Shown here in pieces: positions 63,070 to 64,000 of a stretch of 64,000 nucleotides of DNA. The first letter of the stretch is position 1. Every line of letters begins with the position of its first letter. The position numbers and the translations under genes are program-made. The stretch comes from Anaerolineales bacterium UBA2181. GTDB lineage: Bacteria; Chloroflexota; Anaerolineae; Promineifilales; UBA4811. A model generated the notes under the pieces. It saw only the letters and a list, made by a program, of their open reading frames with translations, was not told the DNA's origin and did not search any database. The stretch covers positions 9,511-73,510 of the forward strand of contig DCVT01000045.1 of NCBI GenBank assembly GCA_002328075.1. Reading direction: 5' to 3'.

Positions 63070-63349
63070 GGCGGTCGTCGGCACGTGCTCGCGCCAGGCG
63101 GTGGGGCGAACCGTCGGCCCGTGCGCCCGCCCGGGAGGTGAGGTCAACCGTCGGCTCATGCTCCCGCCCAGACGGTGAGGCGAACCGCTGACATGTGCTC
63201 CGCCAAGACGGGGAGTCAGGCCGTTGGCACCTACTCCCGCCCAAGCAGTGAGGCGAACTGCTGGCGTATGCTCCCGCCCAGGTGGTGAGGCCAGCAGTCG
63301 ACGGCTTCTCCTGCCCAAACGGTGGGACACCGTGCGGTCATGGTTCGCC
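63061..63349. repeat. degenerate 37-base direct repeat array, eight units
   Basis: Eight head-to-tail units of 33-38 bases start at 63061, 63096, 63133, 63170, 63205, 63243, 63280 and 63317. The consensus is close to AGGCGGTGAGGCGAACCGTC followed by GGC, a variable triplet, and TGCTCCCGCCC. There are no spacers and the period is not a multiple of three. The first unit overlaps the stop of the metalloprotease gene. Confidence 0.75.
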
Positions 63350-63417
63350 AACTCTGCCTCTGTTCACTGCCGGTGTGCTGCCTGAGCCCGACGCTTCTGG
63401 CCAACGACGCTGGCTGC

Positions 63418-63600
63418 GGTCATGTCACCCTGACCGAAGGAAGGGTCTGCGCGGCCCGTGACCGGTCATGTCTCCCTGATAAAAGGCGGGCGCGCGTCGC
63501 CTGGTAATGCTTGTGTCACCCTGACCCAAGGCAAGGGCCCGCGTGGCGTGGGAGATGCTTCGCCGCGCTCAGCCTGAAAGGGTGGGGTGGCGAGGCGATC
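63418..63600. repeat. second degenerate repeat, about 46-base period
   Basis: TGTCACCCTGACC-type cores begin at 63423, 63469 and 63514 (spacing 46 and 45), each followed by a GAAGG/AAGGC purine stretch and a GCG-rich segment; a more eroded fourth unit follows near 63560. It resembles the TGTCACCCTGAGC...AAGGGTCT intergenic repeats frequent in Chloroflexota genomes. Confidence 0.55.
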
Positions 63601-63699
63601 ATCATTCGACGGCGATCCGCGCCCCAGCTCGCCGTGACCGGCAAAAACCGGCAATAATTGGGTTGCTCGCCACGGCGTCGTCTTGCATTTGCCACTTCA

Positions 63700-64000
63700 T
63701 GTCAGTCCCACCTATTGATACATATGGATTTGTGTACTGATATATCGCTTTGAAATTGAGTGAGTACGCCCGCCAAGTTGGCGTGTCCCATGGCACGGCC
63801 TGGCGCTGGTTCAGGAGCGGTCAGGTGCAGGGCTACCAGGTTGAGACGGGCACCATCATCACCGAACCACTGCCGCAGGCCATTGCGCCGGCGCCAAATC
63901 AGAAGGTGGCCGTCTATGCGCGTGTCTCGGCCGCCGAGAACCGGGACAACCTGGAGTCGCAAGCCAAGCGATTGCTCGACTACTGTGCCGCGAAAGGCTA
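63700..64000 (+). mobile_element. left part of an IS607-type insertion sequence
   Basis: Defined by the recombinase gene at 63750 and the shift in base composition near 63710. IS607 elements lack terminal inverted repeats and do not duplicate the target, so the exact left boundary cannot be read from one side. Confidence 0.6.
63750..64000 (+). CDS. tnpA: IS607-family serine recombinase (transposase A), 3' partial
   Basis: The frame starts TTG 63750 (in-frame stop TGA at 63738, no ATG available) and runs off the window after 83 codons. Residues 2-38 are a MerR-type helix-turn-helix (LSEYARQVGVSHGTAWRWF) and residues about 52-83 begin the serine-recombinase domain with catalytic Ser in VAVYARVS. 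The order helix-turn-helix then catalytic domain is the hallmark of IS607 transposases. A TnpB gene would be expected just beyond the window. The flank before it is unusually A/T-rich (63710-63750), as expected near the element's left end. Confidence 0.85.
   Translation, partial: MKLSEYARQVGVSHGTAWRWFRSGQVQGYQVETGTIITEPLPQAIAPAPNQKVAVYARVSAAENRDNLESQAKRLLDYCAAKG

Noticed and set aside
63061..63349. CRISPR array
   Set aside because: Units are contiguous and diverged, with no unique spacers and no cas gene in the window.
63055..63351. Repeat-containing 98-codon gene on the minus strand
   Set aside because: Repeat period varies from 33 to 38 bases and is not a multiple of three, so the peptide repeat is not maintained; composition is Arg/Pro/Gly-biased.

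Overview
The window is a high-GC bacterial chromosome segment that most resembles Chloroflexota, probably the Anaerolineae group. Three things point there: tandem DUF2298 (Chlor_Arch_YYY) membrane proteins followed by an Agl23-type membrane protein ending in NHL repeats; a solute-binding lipoprotein with the Val/Glu/Thr-rich linker common in that phylum; and an abundance of uroporphyrinogen-decarboxylase-like (UroD) proteins. This taxonomic call rests on gene content only. I saw no rRNA, tRNA or CRISPR array.

Region 1 (1-13.7 kb, + strand) is an envelope glycosyltransferase-type operon. It holds two DUF2298 proteins, a third polytopic membrane protein, an ECF sigma factor with its zinc-type anti-sigma factor, and an Agl23-like protein fused to a beta-propeller. 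Most junctions are short stop/start overlaps. Region 2 (13.8-18.9 kb) has a CehA/McbA-type metallohydrolase, a BadF/N-acetylglucosamine-kinase-type ATPase and a GHMP kinase.

Region 3 (19.1-40.2 kb) is the most notable part. A tightly packed minus-strand run of 14 genes reads from a dipeptide/oligosaccharide-type ABC importer (binding lipoprotein, two permeases, two ATPases) through two UroD-like proteins, a GH38 alpha-mannosidase, a large unrecognised protein, a mannose-6-phosphate-isomerase-like fusion, a third UroD-like protein, an AXE1-type deacetylase and two more UroD-like proteins. A divergent regulator joins a DeoR helix-turn-helix, a sugar-binding periplasmic-protein-like domain and a DeoR sensor domain in one chain. 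I infer a decorated-mannoside uptake and breakdown system: import, deacetylation, mannosidase cleavage, isomerisation, plus a five-member UroD set that may act on methyl or other substituents.

Region 4 (40.2-63.1 kb) is mixed accessory and metabolic content. It includes a DUF4185 propeller, a GNAT protein, a KbaY-type aldolase, a DMT exporter, a DUF3267 protein, a CAP protein, several hydrolases and a CotH-like lipoprotein. It also has a three-gene amino-acid operon (DTA-like PLP enzyme, GPH transporter, S1P-lyase-like PLP enzyme), a methyltransferase with DUF3795, a TatD-type hydrolase and a 1,101-residue secreted metalloprotease-like protein. The right edge carries two families of degenerate tandem repeats and the start of an IS607-family serine recombinase that runs off the window. 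Both the first and the last genes are cut by the window edges.
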